From assembly GCA_030065615.1 (NCBI GenBank), contig JASJDR010000024.1:1-45204 (forward strand): a DNA stretch of 45,204 nt, given 5' to 3'. Origin of the DNA: Xenococcus sp. MO_188.B8 (GTDB lineage Bacteria; Cyanobacteriota; Cyanobacteriia; Cyanobacteriales; Xenococcaceae). Within the stretch, counting starts at the first letter, position 1. Each line of letters opens with the position of its first letter. The notes under the pieces were generated by a model, which was not told the DNA's origin, did not search any database, and was given only the letters and a program-made list of their open reading frames with translations. Positions 1 to 9,585 of this stretch are shown piece after piece. Both the position numbers and the translations under genes were made by a program.

Positions 1-188
1 CCAAAACTATGAAAAAGATTACCGCCAGCACGCTCTCCTTCTTGGATTGTAAAATCACTTCCGTCAACATCAACTGTAGTGTTAGTGGTGCCATCGGGAG
101 TAACTTGTGCCGTAGCTGATGTTAAGAAAATGCCTTGACTAAGAGTACAGTAAGCCAAAGATAGTAATAGCGATAATCTCTGTTTCAT
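1..188 (-). CDS. Filamentous haemagglutinin N-terminal (TPS) domain protein, 5' part only
   Basis: The reverse strand opens with ATG at 188 and stays open to the window edge, giving about 62 residues. The first ~29 residues are a classical Sec signal peptide: MKQR, a Leu-rich core, then a cleavage-like ATAQ. After this come VTPDGTTNTTV and GSDFTIQEG, then GGNLFHSFG. This is the start of the haemagglutination-activity (TPS) domain found in two-partner secreted adhesins and many cyanobacterial surface proteins. Such proteins are exported by Sec and then across the outer membrane by a TpsB/ShlB-type pore. The rest of the protein, and any partner gene, lies outside the window, so the passenger type is unknown. 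Confidence 0.8.
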   Translation of the reverse strand, partial: MKQRLSLLLSLAYCTLSQGIFLTSATAQVTPDGTTNTTVDVDGSDFTIQEGERAGGNLFHSF

Positions 189-744
189 CTTGTCACTTCT
201 CCACCAGCTCGATAATTCAATTTGGGTTTCCGTAATTATACAGAGAGTGACTTTGATGAATAGCTATGCTTTAATTCTATTGACAGAAATTTACTTAATT
301 TGAAATAAAAATTTATTTATCTTATCTCAACCCCAAGCCACAAAAAAGCGATTGCATTTGAAATTTGCAGATAAAACTATCTTTTACCTAGCATTCAGCT
401 TGTCTTTAATACTAATAAGTCTCCTTGGGATCTCAAGCAGATTTTGCATAATATTGAGCTTTTCGGTATAGCGCTACGCACAAGTCCTAAAGGATACCGC
501 TGCCCCTTCGGGTAGAGCTGCGCAAGCGCATATCAAAAGTCACCCACCCCTGACTCAACCCACCCCCAGCCCCTCCAAGGAGGGGAGCAGGAGGAGAAGT
601 CAAAAGCGCCTAGACCCCGCGCCGCCTACAGGCGCTTGCCCAGCTTGGTGTTCTGGGTTTATCCAGAGCACCAAGCTTTAGGTCAACTCAATGGTAACTT
701 TCGAGGGCGCAAGCCTTGCGCCCCTACGAGTAACTGATAACTAA
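189..744. repeat. Spacer with modular GC-rich repeats and hairpins
   Basis: No gene is seen here. Positions 189-460 are AT-rich and should hold the promoter of the adhesin gene on the minus strand. Positions 466-541 carry a module containing AAGTCCTAAAGGATACCGCT, which recurs in inverted orientation around 4730-4860. Positions 565-590 contain the hairpin CCCCTCC-aa-GGAGGGG. Positions 600-725 carry further GC-rich inverted pieces (CGCCTACAGGCG, GCCCAGCTTGGTGTTCTGGG). These belong to a repeat family dispersed over the window. Confidence 0.6.
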
Positions 745-3315
745 TTAAAGATATGCACTAACATCAATATTTAACTTTTTACCCAATCGTAATAGAGGTT
801 TGATTTGGCTAATATCCCAACGGCAAGCAAATTTTGTCACTAAACAATCGGGGATTATTTTTTGATGTAAACATTGATAATAAACTTCCTGAGCCCGAGC
901 TAAACAGACACCTAATTCTATTTGATTAGCCACCTTGATCGCGTTTTCTAATCTCGCAACATCTTCTTCTAAAGTTTCTGGATTTTTATCATAGAGAAGT
1001 TGCCATAACCAGCGCAAAATTAATTGTTCTAAAATTCTTTTGGCCTCACTAGTGTTTAATTGGCAATTAAGATGTTTAGCCTCGATCGCAATCGCTTTTA
1101 ATTCAGCTAAATAATTTTCGACTTCTTGAGGTTGCTCCGATAGTTTTTCCACTTCAGAAACTACAGCAGCAAACCGAGCAGCTAATGCCACTTCAGCCGC
1201 AACTTTTACTTCTTGGGGCACCGGTAAACCTTCTCTTTGAAAAGCCACTAAGATACTATAATTTTCTCGGTAAACTTGGGTATAAAGTTGGTCGAGATGT
1301 TTCTTAGTTTTCTCGGTTAACTGATTCATGATGCGATGTCTTTCTTGCCCAAAAATATCGTGCAAGTTAAAACTGCGATCGCCGAAAATGCGATTCATCA
1401 CCAGAATTATTTGGATTGTACTGGCTTCTTGTAAGGCATCAAACAATTGCTCTTTAACCTGGGCATAGTCGAGACGGCTGGTAAAGGGTTTAATGCAACA
1501 ATGGAAATCCCAGCCTCCTAGATGTATGGCAGCGAAGACAAAATGTTGACTTTCCCAAGTAATCTCAGAGGTTAAACGAACTTGTCCCACAACTAAATTC
1601 AGAGTACCCATCGATTGCTTCTGACAATCTAATTGTTCGCTCTGGTAACAATAGATTTGTTCTTGGGGCAAATAGTTTTTAAACAGAGAATTGATCGCGT
1701 AATGGGCAGCTACTTGTTCCAGGCTAACTTGACTGGGAATCACGGATTGGCGATAAATCGCTCCTCCATGGCGAAATTTCTCCACATTACTGGGAGCCAG
1801 ACTTAAACGACGGATAAATTCTTCTTCTAAACGAACCCCTGCTACTTCTCCAGCTAACTCAATAGCGCGGGAGGCATAACGGAGTATTTGCGTTCCTTCG
1901 GGACGGGAAATTTCCTCAAAAAACCAACCACAGCTTGTGTACATCAGTAAAGCATGACGCTGCATTTCTAGAAGTCGTAGAGCATCGATTTTTTCTGCTG
2001 CTGTCAATTCATGATTTTGTTGCTCTTTTAAGAACTCGTTAACTTGTGCTTTAGAGCGATCGCGTATTACTTGGATGTATTCATCCCTGGCTCGCCAAGG
2101 ATCGCGAAATAATTTACTACCCTCCTCTTCGTAAACTGTAATCAGATGATCTCTTAACCAATCTAAAGTTTCTCTGAGGGGTTTACGCCATTTTTGATGC
2201 CATAAACCACCGCCACCACAGCCACAATTATCTTGCCAGCGATCTACGCCATGGGCACAACTCCAGGAAGTAACAGGTTTGAGAACGACTTCCCAAGTCG
2301 GTTCACTGATACTCAGATAATGAGCGTAATTAGTTACCGTCCAACCACGAGCCAAAAAGATTTCTGAAAAGGCATAGGCGAGACATTTTTCGGTAGCTCC
2401 TTTATGATGCCCAAAGGTTTCCCCATCTGTCGCCACATTAATCAACTGGGAAGGACGATGATCTCCTTTAATCGCCTGACCTAATCTTCCGGCTAAATTG
2501 TCCGCTGTTTCTAGGACATCATTAAAACCCATATCCCGGGAAATCGGGCCATCATAGAAGAAAATATCGAGATATCTGCCATCTTTGATGAAACAACGAT
2601 AGGGACGAGTTGGATCGATTTGTGAACCTGCTACTTTGTGCCATTGCAGTTCAGCAGCTTCACTCTGATCGTGGGGAATCGGGCGACAGCGTTCTGCTTG
2701 AGAAGGTGCCAGAATAATGAAACGAATTTCTTCATCGATTAAAGCTTCGATAGTTTCATAATCTACTGCGGTTTCTGCTAACCACATCCCCTCGGCTTCT
2801 CTGCCAAAACGAGAATAAAAATCTTCTTTTCCCCAACGAATTTGGGTATACTTATCCCGCTTATTAGCCAAGGGTAAAATGATATGATTATAAACTTGCG
2901 CGATCGCATTACCATGACCATTAAGTCTTTGACTACTGAGACGATCTGCTTCAATAATTTTTTTATAAACCTCTAGATCATATTGTTCTAACCATGACAT
3001 TAAGGTTGCACCCATATTAAAACTGAGATATTCAAAATTATTAACAATCCCAACTAATTGCTGACGATCATTAAGAATTCTCGCAAAAACATTGGGACGA
3101 TAACATTCATGATGAATTCTTTCATTCCAGTCATGAAAAGGGTGGGCACTGGGTTGCCTTTCAATGGTATTCAGGTACGGATTTTCTCTGGGGGGCTGAT
3201 AAAAGTGACCATGGATCGTGATATATACGCCCTGGGCAGTCTTGATCGGGTCAAGAATCTTTTCCTCAGCAATATTGGGTTTTTGAAAAGTAAGTTTTTG
3301 GGGAGCGGATACCAT
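745..3315 (-). CDS. Glycoside hydrolase family 57 / DUF3536 protein
   Basis: An 856-residue cytoplasmic protein with no signal peptide. The N-terminal half has GH57 hallmarks: YITIHGHFYQPPRENP near residue 30 and ATDGETFGHHK near residue 295, which carries conserved acidic residues of the family's (beta/alpha)7 barrel. A Cys-rich DNCGCGGGG stretch follows near residue 370, and the C-terminal half matches the helical DUF3536 region. GH57 enzymes act on alpha-glucans (amylase, 4-alpha-glucanotransferase, branching types), and cyanobacteria usually keep a DUF3536 member of unproved substrate. A role in glycogen or alpha-glucan turnover is inferred. The ATG at 3315 gives the expected N-terminus. 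It is transcribed away from the GntR-type regulator upstream, with an AT-rich 340-bp divergent spacer between them. Confidence 0.88.
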   Translation of the reverse strand: MVSAPQKLTFQKPNIAEEKILDPIKTAQGVYITIHGHFYQPPRENPYLNTIERQPSAHPFHDWNERIHHECYRPNVFARILNDRQQLVGIVNNFEYLSFNMGATLMSWLEQYDLEVYKKIIEADRLSSQRLNGHGNAIAQVYNHIILPLANKRDKYTQIRWGKEDFYSRFGREAEGMWLAETAVDYETIEALIDEEIRFIILAPSQAERCRPIPHDQSEAAELQWHKVAGSQIDPTRPYRCFIKDGRYLDIFFYDGPISRDMGFNDVLETADNLAGRLGQAIKGDHRPSQLINVATDGETFGHHKGATEKCLAYAFSEIFLARGWTVTNYAHYLSISEPTWEVVLKPVTSWSCAHGVDRWQDNCGCGGGGLWHQKWRKPLRETLDWLRDHLITVYEEEGSKLFRDPWRARDEYIQVIRDRSKAQVNEFLKEQQNHELTAAEKIDALRLLEMQRHALLMYTSCGWFFEEISRPEGTQILRYASRAIELAGEVAGVRLEEEFIRRLSLAPSNVEKFRHGGAIYRQSVIPSQVSLEQVAAHYAINSLFKNYLPQEQIYCYQSEQLDCQKQSMGTLNLVVGQVRLTSEITWESQHFVFAAIHLGGWDFHCCIKPFTSRLDYAQVKEQLFDALQEASTIQIILVMNRIFGDRSFNLHDIFGQERHRIMNQLTEKTKKHLDQLYTQVYRENYSILVAFQREGLPVPQEVKVAAEVALAARFAAVVSEVEKLSEQPQEVENYLAELKAIAIEAKHLNCQLNTSEAKRILEQLILRWLWQLLYDKNPETLEEDVARLENAIKVANQIELGVCLARAQEVYYQCLHQKIIPDCLVTKFACRWDISQIKPLLRLGKKLNIDVSAYL

Positions 3316-3657
3316 GAGTACTAATACCTAAAAATAATTTATTGCTATGTAGTTATGCGTAAATAATTATGCTCCTTCATTTAAGCTTAATTAATTGACT
3401 ACCAATAATTTCCTTAGGTAATTTAATAAGAAATTCAAGAAAATATAAACTTTATGTTAAAAAAAATTAACTAAAAAAAAACTAATAAATATTAAGACTC
3501 ATTAAGAAAAATCAAGTAGTGGTATTATTGTCAGACTTCTCTGATTATCTCAGCTAAATCAGTAACTGTACTTAAAAAATATGAAATAGTTAGGTTGGGT
3601 GATAGATCAAGGATCTATAAAAATGTTCCTGACTTTTGCCATTTGCCTTATAAAAAT
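3316..3657. promoter_or_regulatory. AT-rich divergent spacer (GH57 gene / GntR-type regulator)
   Basis: Very AT-rich spacer with long A-tracts around 3460-3490. It separates two divergent genes, so it should hold both promoters. I see no convincing operator palindrome, terminator or RNA gene. The only reading frames are extensions upstream of the regulator start. Confidence 0.4.
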
Positions 3658-4620
3658 ATGCTCAACTTCCAAATTCAAACTGATAGCGATGTTCCCGCTT
3701 CCAAACAATTATTTGCGCAAATTCAATTTGCGATCGCGTCTGGACAATATCCCGCGGGTCATCGTTTACCGAGTACGAGACAGTTAGCAATGATTACTGG
3801 ATTACACCGCAATACTATTAGCAAGGTATATCAAAATCTAGAAGAGAAAGGACTAGTAGAATCGGTGGCTGGCTCAGGAATTTATGTTAAAAATCCTGAA
3901 CTAGGAACTCAGAAAAATTCTCCGAGCGTTGCCCATCGTCATGTTATTCAAGAAGCTATTGATAGTCTTGTAGAGCAAGGTTGTAGTTTAAAAGAAATTA
4001 GAAAATTATTTGTTACAGAAATAGATTGGCGTTTGCGGTGTAAAGAACAAGTAATTGTCACAGTTCCTAGTAGAGATTTGAGTGCAGGAGAAATCATGCA
4101 TCAAGAATTAATGGCATCGCTAAAAATCTCTGTAGAATTAGTTGTTTTGGAAAAACTTCCTGCACTGCTAGAAAAAAATAATTTTGGGACTTTAATCACT
4201 AACCGTTATTTTCTCAAAGAAGTTTTGGAGATCATACCTGCTAATTCTTTTCGCATTATTCCCATTGATATTTATGACTATAGTAAAGAGTTGGCAATAA
4301 TTAAAAAATTACCGTCACAAGCTCGTTTAGGAATAGTTAGTCTTAGTGAAGAAACCCTCAAAGTTGCGGAAAGTATTGTCAGAAGTCAAAGAGGAGAAGA
4401 TCTCCTCGTCTTAACCGCTCCACAGCGCGATCGCTCTAAATTAATGACTCTAATCCGCAACGCCCATACTATCATTGCTGGCCCTTCTAGTTATAAGTCA
4501 GTGCAAGAAGCTATTGTTGAGGCCAAAGCCGATTTAATTCGTCTACCAGAAGTTATTTGTAGCGATAAATATATTAATCCCAAATCAATTAGTCTACTGA
4601 AAAAAGAACTATTACATTAA
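3658..4620 (+). CDS. GntR-family transcriptional regulator
   Basis: About 320 residues from the ATG at 3658. The frame stays open upstream to a TTG at 3595, but those 21 residues do not look like family sequence, while MLNFQIQTDSDVPASKQL is a typical GntR start. The winged-helix domain fills roughly the first 75 residues and shows the hallmark pattern ASGQYPAGHRLPSTRQLA, followed by TGLHRNTISKVYQNLEEKGL and VESVAGSGIYV. The C-terminal ~240 residues are neither an aminotransferase (MocR) nor an obvious FadR/UTRA domain. They look like an alpha/beta effector domain typical of cyanobacterial GntR-like regulators. The gene is divergent from the GH57 gene, which may be a target, but nothing in the sequence proves this. 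Confidence 0.82.
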   Translation: MLNFQIQTDSDVPASKQLFAQIQFAIASGQYPAGHRLPSTRQLAMITGLHRNTISKVYQNLEEKGLVESVAGSGIYVKNPELGTQKNSPSVAHRHVIQEAIDSLVEQGCSLKEIRKLFVTEIDWRLRCKEQVIVTVPSRDLSAGEIMHQELMASLKISVELVVLEKLPALLEKNNFGTLITNRYFLKEVLEIIPANSFRIIPIDIYDYSKELAIIKKLPSQARLGIVSLSEETLKVAESIVRSQRGEDLLVLTAPQRDRSKLMTLIRNAHTIIAGPSSYKSVQEAIVEAKADLIRLPEVICSDKYINPKSISLLKKELLH

Positions 4621-4659
4621 ACATTGAAGATTTACTTTGTACTCGTTAGTCGTTAGTTG

Positions 4660-4865
4660 TTGGTAGTTATAGCACTACGTAATTTGGTTAGGACATTGGT
4701 AAATGCCCCAGCCCATGATTAGTAAACTTTTGATATGCGCAGCGGTATCCTTTAGGACTTTTGACGAGCGACCCTGCTGTTTACCCAGCTCCGTGTTCTG
4801 GGCTTCGTAAGCAGCTAAGGAACGCGCGAGTTTGACTTTTGACTTGCGCGTAGCGCTATACTCCT
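4660..4865. repeat. Modular GC-rich intergenic repeat, copy 2
   Basis: Sits between the convergent GntR-type and RibD-like genes. It contains ATGCGCAGCGGTATCCTTTA and GTAGCGCTATAC, found inverted at 466-541. It also contains CCCAGCTCCGTGTTCTGGGC, which is inverted at 19074-19093, and GTAAGCAGCTAAGGAACGCG, shared with 9305-9325. The modules are shuffled between copies, which fits a mosaic REP-like family. Confidence 0.65.
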
Positions 4866-4871
4866 TAGTCG

Positions 4872-5585
4872 TTACTCTTTACTCCTTAAAAGTTTATAGT
4901 GTAAAAATATTTCTTGATCGATTTGCTTGACTTCTAATAATTGAAGTTTTTTTCCTTGAGATTGCAAAAATCCAATTCCTTCTACGGGAGTTGGGGCATT
5001 TTTGCCACCGAAAATTATCGGACAAACTGTTAACCATAATTCATCGATTAAATCTAAAGATAATAGAGAAGCAACTAATTCTCCTCCCCCCAAAACCGCT
5101 AACTTCTCAATCCCTAATTGTTTAAACTGAGGTAATATTTCTTGCCAATCAAAAGAATTATACTCATTGAGTAACTTGCCGATGAGTACCCGCTCAAACC
5201 TCTGCTTATCTTGCCAAAAAACTGCTCCCGTTTCAGTAGTTAATAACCAACGAGGAATTGGTTGCTGAAAGAACCTCTCTTGAGGATTGAGATTTCCTGA
5301 GGCGGAAACTACGAGATGCACAGGTTGTAAAGATTTTATCCGTTCTTGTCTTTGCCATAATAAATGCGGATTAGTGATTGGTAAGCTGCTGCCGTAAGCT
5401 CTCAAAGTACTAGCACCAAACATTACACCATCAACCAAAGCGATTTGTGCTTCTAGATGGGCTTGATCAGCATTGGAACCAAACTTAGCTGGGGTTTTTA
5501 TTCTATCTGCAATTTTCCCATCTGCCGTCATCGCTAAGATAACAGTTGTTTGTGGATATTTTCTCTTGTTAGGATTCTCAGACAT
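4872..5585 (-). CDS. RibD C-terminal domain (dihydrofolate-reductase fold) protein
   Basis: 237 residues covering only the reductase half of RibD. The N-terminus, TTVILAMTADGKIADR, is the family's first beta-strand and substrate loop. KLAVLGGGELVASLLS near residue 160 is the NADPH-binding glycine turn, and ELWLTVCPIIFGG follows. No zinc deaminase domain (HAE...PCxxxxxxxxC) is present. In riboflavin synthesis this fold reduces the ribosyl group of 5-amino-6-ribosylamino-uracil phosphate. Stand-alone homologues are often annotated as RibD-family reductases of uncertain substrate. The ATG at 5585 fits the domain boundary. It is divergent from the histidine kinase gene, with ~175 bp between them. 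Confidence 0.82.
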   Translation of the reverse strand: MSENPNKRKYPQTTVILAMTADGKIADRIKTPAKFGSNADQAHLEAQIALVDGVMFGASTLRAYGSSLPITNPHLLWQRQERIKSLQPVHLVVSASGNLNPQERFFQQPIPRWLLTTETGAVFWQDKQRFERVLIGKLLNEYNSFDWQEILPQFKQLGIEKLAVLGGGELVASLLSLDLIDELWLTVCPIIFGGKNAPTPVEGIGFLQSQGKKLQLLEVKQIDQEIFLHYKLLRSKE

Positions 5586-5762
5586 TCAAAATTTCAAGGG
5601 AGAAATGTCGCAACAATCGATATCATAAGTTTAAGGCTAAGTAGCTGGGTAACATTAAACAGAAAATAGTGAGGAGAGCTCATAGAAAATAAGGTTTGAT
5701 ATTTTTTCTGTCTATCTACTTAGTTAACAGTTTATCAATAAGGAACAGTAAGCTACATAATT

Positions 5763-7799
5763 ATGGCATTGGGTAAGCCATCATCATTTCGCCGCATTCT
5801 TCTGTCGCGCTTATTTCTTCTGAGCGTTCCTATCTTGCTGATAGGAGTCTATTTAACTTATACTAAGGCTCGCTTTGCTTTTTTAGAAAGTGCTAGACAA
5901 AATTTAACAGATAGCGCAATTCGTAAAGGAACAAGTATCGAACAATCCTTAAATGTAGTTTACAATAACTTAGCGATTGCTAGTGACTTTGAAATTTTAA
6001 CATCAGATGCCGACGCTAACAATTTAATTTTTATCTCTCGGCTTACCCAAATCTTGCCCGAAAATATTCTTTGTGTACAACTGAACGAGCCCAGATCAGA
6101 AAAGATTGTTGCTAGTAACTGCGATGAAGCCCCTGAACTGGACTTTACTCTTTGGCCTCAAAAAAAACCAACTTTTTTTACTCCTCGACAACAAATTAAA
6201 CTCGATGTCATCGTCCCGAACCAGACCACAGAAAAATCCCCAGACTCCCCCGAATTAGCATCTCAAAATCAACTGAAATTATGGTTAACTGCTCCTGTAT
6301 ATGATCGCGATAATCAATTACGTTATACCCTTAGTGTTAAGTCTGCAATCCTCAATCAAGAATCCCGAAAATCTGGCTCTTTAGATGGCTATCCTGTTGT
6401 TATCAATGAACAAGGTATCATCTTAGCTCATATGTTACCCGAAAATGTGGAAAGAAAGATTCAGCAAATGTTAGATGCAGAACTTTTAGCAAACTTATTT
6501 GATAATGAAACAGCAAAAAAAGCTAATTCTTTGCAAACATTTATTTTAGAAGAAGACGGCGTACAGTTTCTGGCTGGATGTTATTCGATTATGAGCCCAA
6601 TTACTTTAGAAAAATCCCAAAAATGGGTAGTTTTAGCCATAACTCCTCTAGGTGAGGCTTTATACCCCCTAAGAGGTATTCGCCGAGTTTTAGTGATTAT
6701 GACAGTAGGATTAATTACCGTGACTTTTGTCGCTACCTTATACATGTCTCGGGAATTAGCCCTTCCCTTAGAAAATATTCGAGATTACGCTCTAAAAAAA
6801 GAGGATTTGCAATCAAAAGAAAGTCTAGTAGAAAACTTTCGAATTAGAGAATTCAATCAACTTTCTTTAGCAATTAACGCCATGGTAACTAGGTTGAGAA
6901 CTAAAGGAGAAGAAATAGTTTCTGCTTGGCAAGAAGCCAAAAGTGCCAATCAACTAAAAAGTGAGTTTCTAGCGACTACTTCTCATGAATTACGGACTCC
7001 CCTAAATGGTATTATCAATTGTATTCGTTTCGTTAAAGACGATTATTGCGACAGCAAAGAAGAAGAGAAAGAATTTCTGGCACAGGCTGACCATGCAGCA
7101 GTTCATCTCTTAGAAATTATTAATGATGTTTTAGATATCTCAAAAATTGAAGCAGGTGAAATTTCTTTGGATATTCAAGATGTTGATTTAGAAAAAGTTA
7201 TTAGTGATGTTATTAATATCCAGAGTGCTGCTATCAAAAGTAAAGGATTAAACTTACAGATTCCAACTTGGCGCCAAAAAATATACGTTAAAGCAGATCC
7301 AGCAAAACTCAAACAAGTTTTCTTTAATATATTGGGCAATGCTGTTAAATTTACTGATTCTGGAACTATTGAAATTAAGACTGAAGTTCGACCAAAACAT
7401 AATTTGATTAGTAATCCAAATCATACTCTTTCCTTAGTTGTTAAAAGCGATCTTCAACAGCCATTGCACTCACAATTTTCTAATTACAATAGTCATGAAA
7501 CTCTTGAAGTTAATCAAAATAAGGTTGTCAGTGGTACTAATTCTTACCTAGAAGAACCTGCAGTGGCTATTATCTTTCGAGATACAGGAATTGGCATAGA
7601 ATCGAATAAGCAAGACAAATTATTTCGCCCCTTTGTGATGGTAGATGGTTCAACAACTCGTAAATTTGGCGGTACAGGTTTAGGTTTAGCTATTTCCTAT
7701 AATTTACTTAAGTTAATGCAAGGAACAATTAGTTTATATAGTGCAGGAACAGATAAAGGAACAACTATTACCGTGACTTTGCCATTGGGAAATCTTTGA
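5763..7799 (+). CDS. Membrane sensor histidine kinase
   Basis: 678 residues. TM1 (about 11-31) and TM2 (about 308-330) bracket a ~275-residue extracytoplasmic sensor region of probable dCache/PAS-like fold. A HAMP linker follows (about 331-385). The HisKA motif FLATTSHELRTPLNG carries the phospho-acceptor His408. The HATPase_c domain has an N box (FFNILGNAVKFTDSG), a G1 box (IIFRDTGIGIE), an F box (KLFRPFVMVD) and a G2 box (GGTGLGLAIS), so it should be active. An extra ~60-residue Asn/Ser-rich loop lies between the N and G1 boxes (about residues 545-598). No receiver or Hpt domain is attached and no response regulator gene is adjacent, so the partner is unknown. The ligand cannot be told from the sequence. 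Confidence 0.9.
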   Translation: MALGKPSSFRRILLSRLFLLSVPILLIGVYLTYTKARFAFLESARQNLTDSAIRKGTSIEQSLNVVYNNLAIASDFEILTSDADANNLIFISRLTQILPENILCVQLNEPRSEKIVASNCDEAPELDFTLWPQKKPTFFTPRQQIKLDVIVPNQTTEKSPDSPELASQNQLKLWLTAPVYDRDNQLRYTLSVKSAILNQESRKSGSLDGYPVVINEQGIILAHMLPENVERKIQQMLDAELLANLFDNETAKKANSLQTFILEEDGVQFLAGCYSIMSPITLEKSQKWVVLAITPLGEALYPLRGIRRVLVIMTVGLITVTFVATLYMSRELALPLENIRDYALKKEDLQSKESLVENFRIREFNQLSLAINAMVTRLRTKGEEIVSAWQEAKSANQLKSEFLATTSHELRTPLNGIINCIRFVKDDYCDSKEEEKEFLAQADHAAVHLLEIINDVLDISKIEAGEISLDIQDVDLEKVISDVINIQSAAIKSKGLNLQIPTWRQKIYVKADPAKLKQVFFNILGNAVKFTDSGTIEIKTEVRPKHNLISNPNHTLSLVVKSDLQQPLHSQFSNYNSHETLEVNQNKVVSGTNSYLEEPAVAIIFRDTGIGIESNKQDKLFRPFVMVDGSTTRKFGGTGLGLAISYNLLKLMQGTISLYSAGTDKGTTITVTLPLGNL

Positions 7800-7913
7800 G
7801 CAGTGATGGTGACAAATAAATTGTGCAATTGCTTATTTAGTAAAACAAATATCACTAGGAATTTATGAATACTGAATCGACAATCTAGAGTAAGCGATCG
7901 CTAAAATATCTTG

Positions 7914-7957
7914 GTATTTGCTTCGCATAAACCGCAGGGTTTCGCACTCGCAAATAC
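7914..7957. repeat. Intergenic hairpin between convergent genes
   Basis: GTATTTGC at 7914-7921 pairs with GCAAATAC at 7950-7957. A nested AAACC/GGTTT stem lies inside the loop. It sits between the histidine kinase and the metalloprotease gene, which converge. It could act as a bidirectional terminator or be a REP-type element. There is no clear T-run, so the role is uncertain. Confidence 0.45.
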
Positions 7958-7999
7958 TCAACAACTTCTGTCTTTGTTTAACTCTTATAAAGCTCAAGA

Positions 8000-9187
8000 T
8001 TATATAAAAAAAACCGAGGATTGTTTTAGCCATTCCTCAGCTTTATAGTAATGGGCGAATTTTCGTTCACTACGGCGAAATTCAGGAGTATGTACCATGC
8101 GTTTGCCGTTTATCCATTTGACTCCATGATGTTTGTGGAGGAGTTCGTGATACAAAACTAACTCGACGACAAATTGGGGAACTTCGGAATTGTCTAGAGT
8201 CTGACTCATCACTACACGATCACGTAAGGGTTCGTAATGTCCTAATTTGCGATGGGTTAAAATTTGATTCCAAGTAAGACGAGGTTTTGCCATTTTTCCA
8301 GCAAAATATTCTTGATTGATGCATTCAAAAAGTTGTTCTAAATCGTAACAATTTCCTTGGGGGGTCTCGGCATCGAGATCGGCAATCAAATCTAGTTCTA
8401 AAATAATTTCGCTATATTCTTCGGTTAAACCAAAGTTACGAACTAGTTGTTTATCTTGAGGATTATTTCCCAGCAATACCATTAAGATAATTGCTTGCAA
8501 AATATTATCTTCAGCCTGAATAAATCCTTCACTTAGTTGTAGTTCGATATTTCCTTGGTGATTCTTTTTATACTTATACAAACCATTGTAGTTGGTGATT
8601 TCCACGATCATCTCTGGGATATCTAGCTTGTGGGTTTTAATGATTTGTTGGGCTAAGGTTTTGATTCTCCTAATAGTTGCTATGTGTAGCTTGAGGTGGT
8701 CGCCATCGGTGAGAAATTTCATCCAAGCATAGGCTTTGCGTGAAGGAGTAGTTAAAGCCCCAGGGGTAACATTATTTTGCTGGCAAATGCGCTCAATTTC
8801 TTGAGTACAATTACTTAATTCTTTTGCGATTTGGTCTCTTGCTAGAGAATTGTCAAGAAGATTTAATTGTCCGATCTGTCGTTGAAAATTTTTTTGTTGT
8901 TTGACCACATTTTTAATTCTCAGGTTTGAGATTGGTGGCAGAGATTGTTCTTGCTTGGTCAGGGGTAAATTATGCCAATCTATTCTTTTGAGGTAGTGAT
9001 AAGCTTTACGTGAAGGAGTAGGCAGACGCTCTGGTGAGCTATTGGCTTCTTGGCAAATATTTTCAATGGTTTGTAAGGAATTATGCACAAATGCCTTAAA
9101 AGAATCTACTTCCTGAGGATGAACTCCCTGTTGTAATTTGTTTCTAACTTGGTTAGCTGTTTTAACTATTCCTGTGATACGAATCAT
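8000..9187 (-). CDS. SprT-like zinc metalloprotease with duplicated N-terminal module
   Basis: 395 residues. The C-terminal ~100 residues hold the zinc motif LYHELLHKHHG (His347, Glu348, His351) followed by VHTPEFRRSER (His366). That is HExxH plus a downstream His, as in SprT/Spartan-like and related peptidases. The N-terminal part has two copies of a module: ICQEANSSPERLPTPSRKAY at about 44-63 and ICQQNNVTPGALTTPSRKAY at about 134-153, spaced by exactly 90 residues, which suggests two tandem domains of ~90 residues. No signal peptide or TM segment is evident, so it should be cytoplasmic. Substrates are unknown; Spartan relatives cut DNA-protein crosslinks, but that role is not shown here. 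The ATG at 9187 is followed directly by recognisable module sequence. Confidence 0.75.
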   Translation of the reverse strand: MIRITGIVKTANQVRNKLQQGVHPQEVDSFKAFVHNSLQTIENICQEANSSPERLPTPSRKAYHYLKRIDWHNLPLTKQEQSLPPISNLRIKNVVKQQKNFQRQIGQLNLLDNSLARDQIAKELSNCTQEIERICQQNNVTPGALTTPSRKAYAWMKFLTDGDHLKLHIATIRRIKTLAQQIIKTHKLDIPEMIVEITNYNGLYKYKKNHQGNIELQLSEGFIQAEDNILQAIILMVLLGNNPQDKQLVRNFGLTEEYSEIILELDLIADLDAETPQGNCYDLEQLFECINQEYFAGKMAKPRLTWNQILTHRKLGHYEPLRDRVVMSQTLDNSEVPQFVVELVLYHELLHKHHGVKWINGKRMVHTPEFRRSERKFAHYYKAEEWLKQSSVFFI

Positions 9188-9249
9188 TACTTTTTATCGT
9201 AGTCTTCTCTTTAATGTTGCCAGTAATCCTTTGCCAATTCTGCTTTCGC

Positions 9250-9420
9250 ATTCTTAATGGTCAGCGGTACTCCGCCGTAAAAGCGGTGCGACCCTGCTGC
9301 TTTGTAAGCAGCTAAGGAACGCGCACCAAGAGACGACGGAGCCTTTCTTGGGCAGCATTCCCTTGCGTCTTTCGCCGACGCGGGGTCTGCCCGCTGCGCT
9401 GACGGCATTCCGCGGTCAAT
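9250..9420. repeat. Modular GC-rich intergenic repeat, copy 3
   Basis: The spacer 9188-9585 has no supportable gene. It carries, in inverted orientation, the module CACCGCTTTTACGGCGGAGT (direct copy near 31345). A GGAACGCGCACCAAGAGACG block matches the inverted sequence near 31205-31225, and a CGCTGACGGCATTCCGCGGT block matches, inverted, 31178-31195. Small open frames across it (9211-9408, 9348-9551) are chance ORFs through the repeat. Confidence 0.7.
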
Positions 9421-9585
9421 TCATCTGTTTTGATATTCTAACTAAACCGATCATAAATCAAATTAGGTTCAATAAGATTAAGAATCAAGGAGATACAGAA
9501 TCGGCAAAAGCCAGCGTTTACATTCAATATCAAAGCTTGAGTGTCAGGTAGCGATACCTATTCGACCCCTAACTAACCTAAAATG

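Noticed and set aside
3058-3324. Plus-strand 88-codon frame
   Set aside because: It lies antisense inside the well-supported GH57 gene and resembles no protein family.
9211-9551. Two small frames on opposite strands
   Set aside because: Both run through a mosaic GC-rich repeat; composition is repeat-like and there is no ribosome binding site.
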